This document shows, one piece after another, positions 50,353 through 50,366 of a DNA stretch of 50,366 nt. The position numbers and the translations under genes are program-made. Source of the stretch: JBBDST01 sp040904765 (GTDB taxonomy: Bacteria; Actinomycetota; Nitriliruptoria; Nitriliruptorales; Nitriliruptoraceae); contig JBBDST010000011.1 in NCBI GenBank assembly GCA_040904765.1, forward strand, positions 1 through 50,366, in the 5' to 3' direction. The notes below the pieces were generated by a model. That model was given only the letters and a program-made list of their open reading frames with translations. It was not told the origin of the DNA and did no database searches. Numbering within the stretch: position 1 is the first letter of the stretch; every line of letters starts with the position of its first letter.

Positions 50353-50366
50353 CTCCTTGTGGGTGC

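Noticed and set aside
1..50366. CRISPR arrays, rRNA genes, insertion sequences or prophage
   Set aside because: No regularly spaced repeats, rRNA signatures, transposase motifs or phage structural genes were noticed on either strand.

Overview
The window looks like a chromosomal, mostly housekeeping segment from a member of the Actinomycetota with moderate G+C. The evidence is a WhiB-family regulator, a full set of F420 biosynthesis enzymes (fbiC, fbiA, fbiB), a mycothiol-dependent nitroreductase-like protein, an actinobacterial acyl-CoA carboxylase with its small epsilon subunit, two LytR-CpsA-Psr-type proteins, and a gene order from the Rv3235-like gene through secA, comF, manB, DUF3499, metallopeptidase, whiB, fbiA/fbiB, a sugar nucleotidyltransferase, LCP, TIGR03089, birA, accD and accE that broadly parallels the Mycobacterium/Streptomyces arrangement. 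The exact class cannot be fixed from sequence reading alone.

Layout. 1-1548: a short leader with a candidate promoter and DnaA-box-like site, then an unrecognised membrane-anchored protein and an Rv3235-family (DUF6459-like) protein. 1526-7254 (minus): secA, comF, a Trm112-like zinc protein, phosphomannomutase and a DUF3499 protein. 7324-7743 (plus): a small zincin metallopeptidase. 7740-12913 (minus): a DUF5719-like protein, a giant glycosyltransferase/membrane fusion and whiB. 12988-18010: fbiC diverging from fbiA-fbiB. 18007-21731 (minus): a sugar-nucleotide pyrophosphorylase and two LCP-type proteins. 21894-29736: a TIGR03089 protein, acyl-CoA dehydrogenase, an unknown protein, birA, accD, accE, a maleylacetate-reductase-like dehydrogenase and a cupredoxin lipoprotein. 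29939-31690: acyl-CoA carboxylase alpha chain. 31693-38922 (minus): thiol nitroreductase-like protein, flavoprotein disulfide reductase, methylmalonyl-CoA mutase large subunit and sdhB-sdhA-sdhC. 39118-44528 (minus): trpS, mdh, folD, purH, purN and a small DUF2007-like protein. 44586-45902 (plus): L-2-hydroxyglutarate oxidase and one tRNA. 45928-50352 (minus): aldo/keto reductase, a Nudix-YjeF_N fusion, ppx, DUF501 and an S1-domain protein.

How it fits together. Biotin ligase, the carboxylase alpha, beta and epsilon subunits, methylmalonyl-CoA mutase, succinate dehydrogenase and malate dehydrogenase make a nearly complete route from propionyl-CoA to oxaloacetate; methylmalonyl-CoA epimerase and the B12-binding mutase subunit are not seen here. 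A second theme is the cell envelope (phosphomannomutase, sugar nucleotidyltransferase, glycosyltransferase, LCP proteins, SecA). A third is F420 synthesis. Translational coupling by 4-base ATGA/GTGA overlaps is pervasive.

The oddities most worth checking are a short-variable-arm (class I) tRNA carrying a UAA leucine anticodon, a CoA-type Nudix hydrolase fused to a degenerate YjeF_N domain, a maleylacetate-reductase-like protein that has lost three of the four usual metal-ligand positions, an LCP paralogue without the usual catalytic residues, and a 20-bp inverted repeat between birA and accD. I saw no mobile elements, CRISPR arrays, rRNA genes or phage genes, and no non-coding stretch longer than 300 bases.
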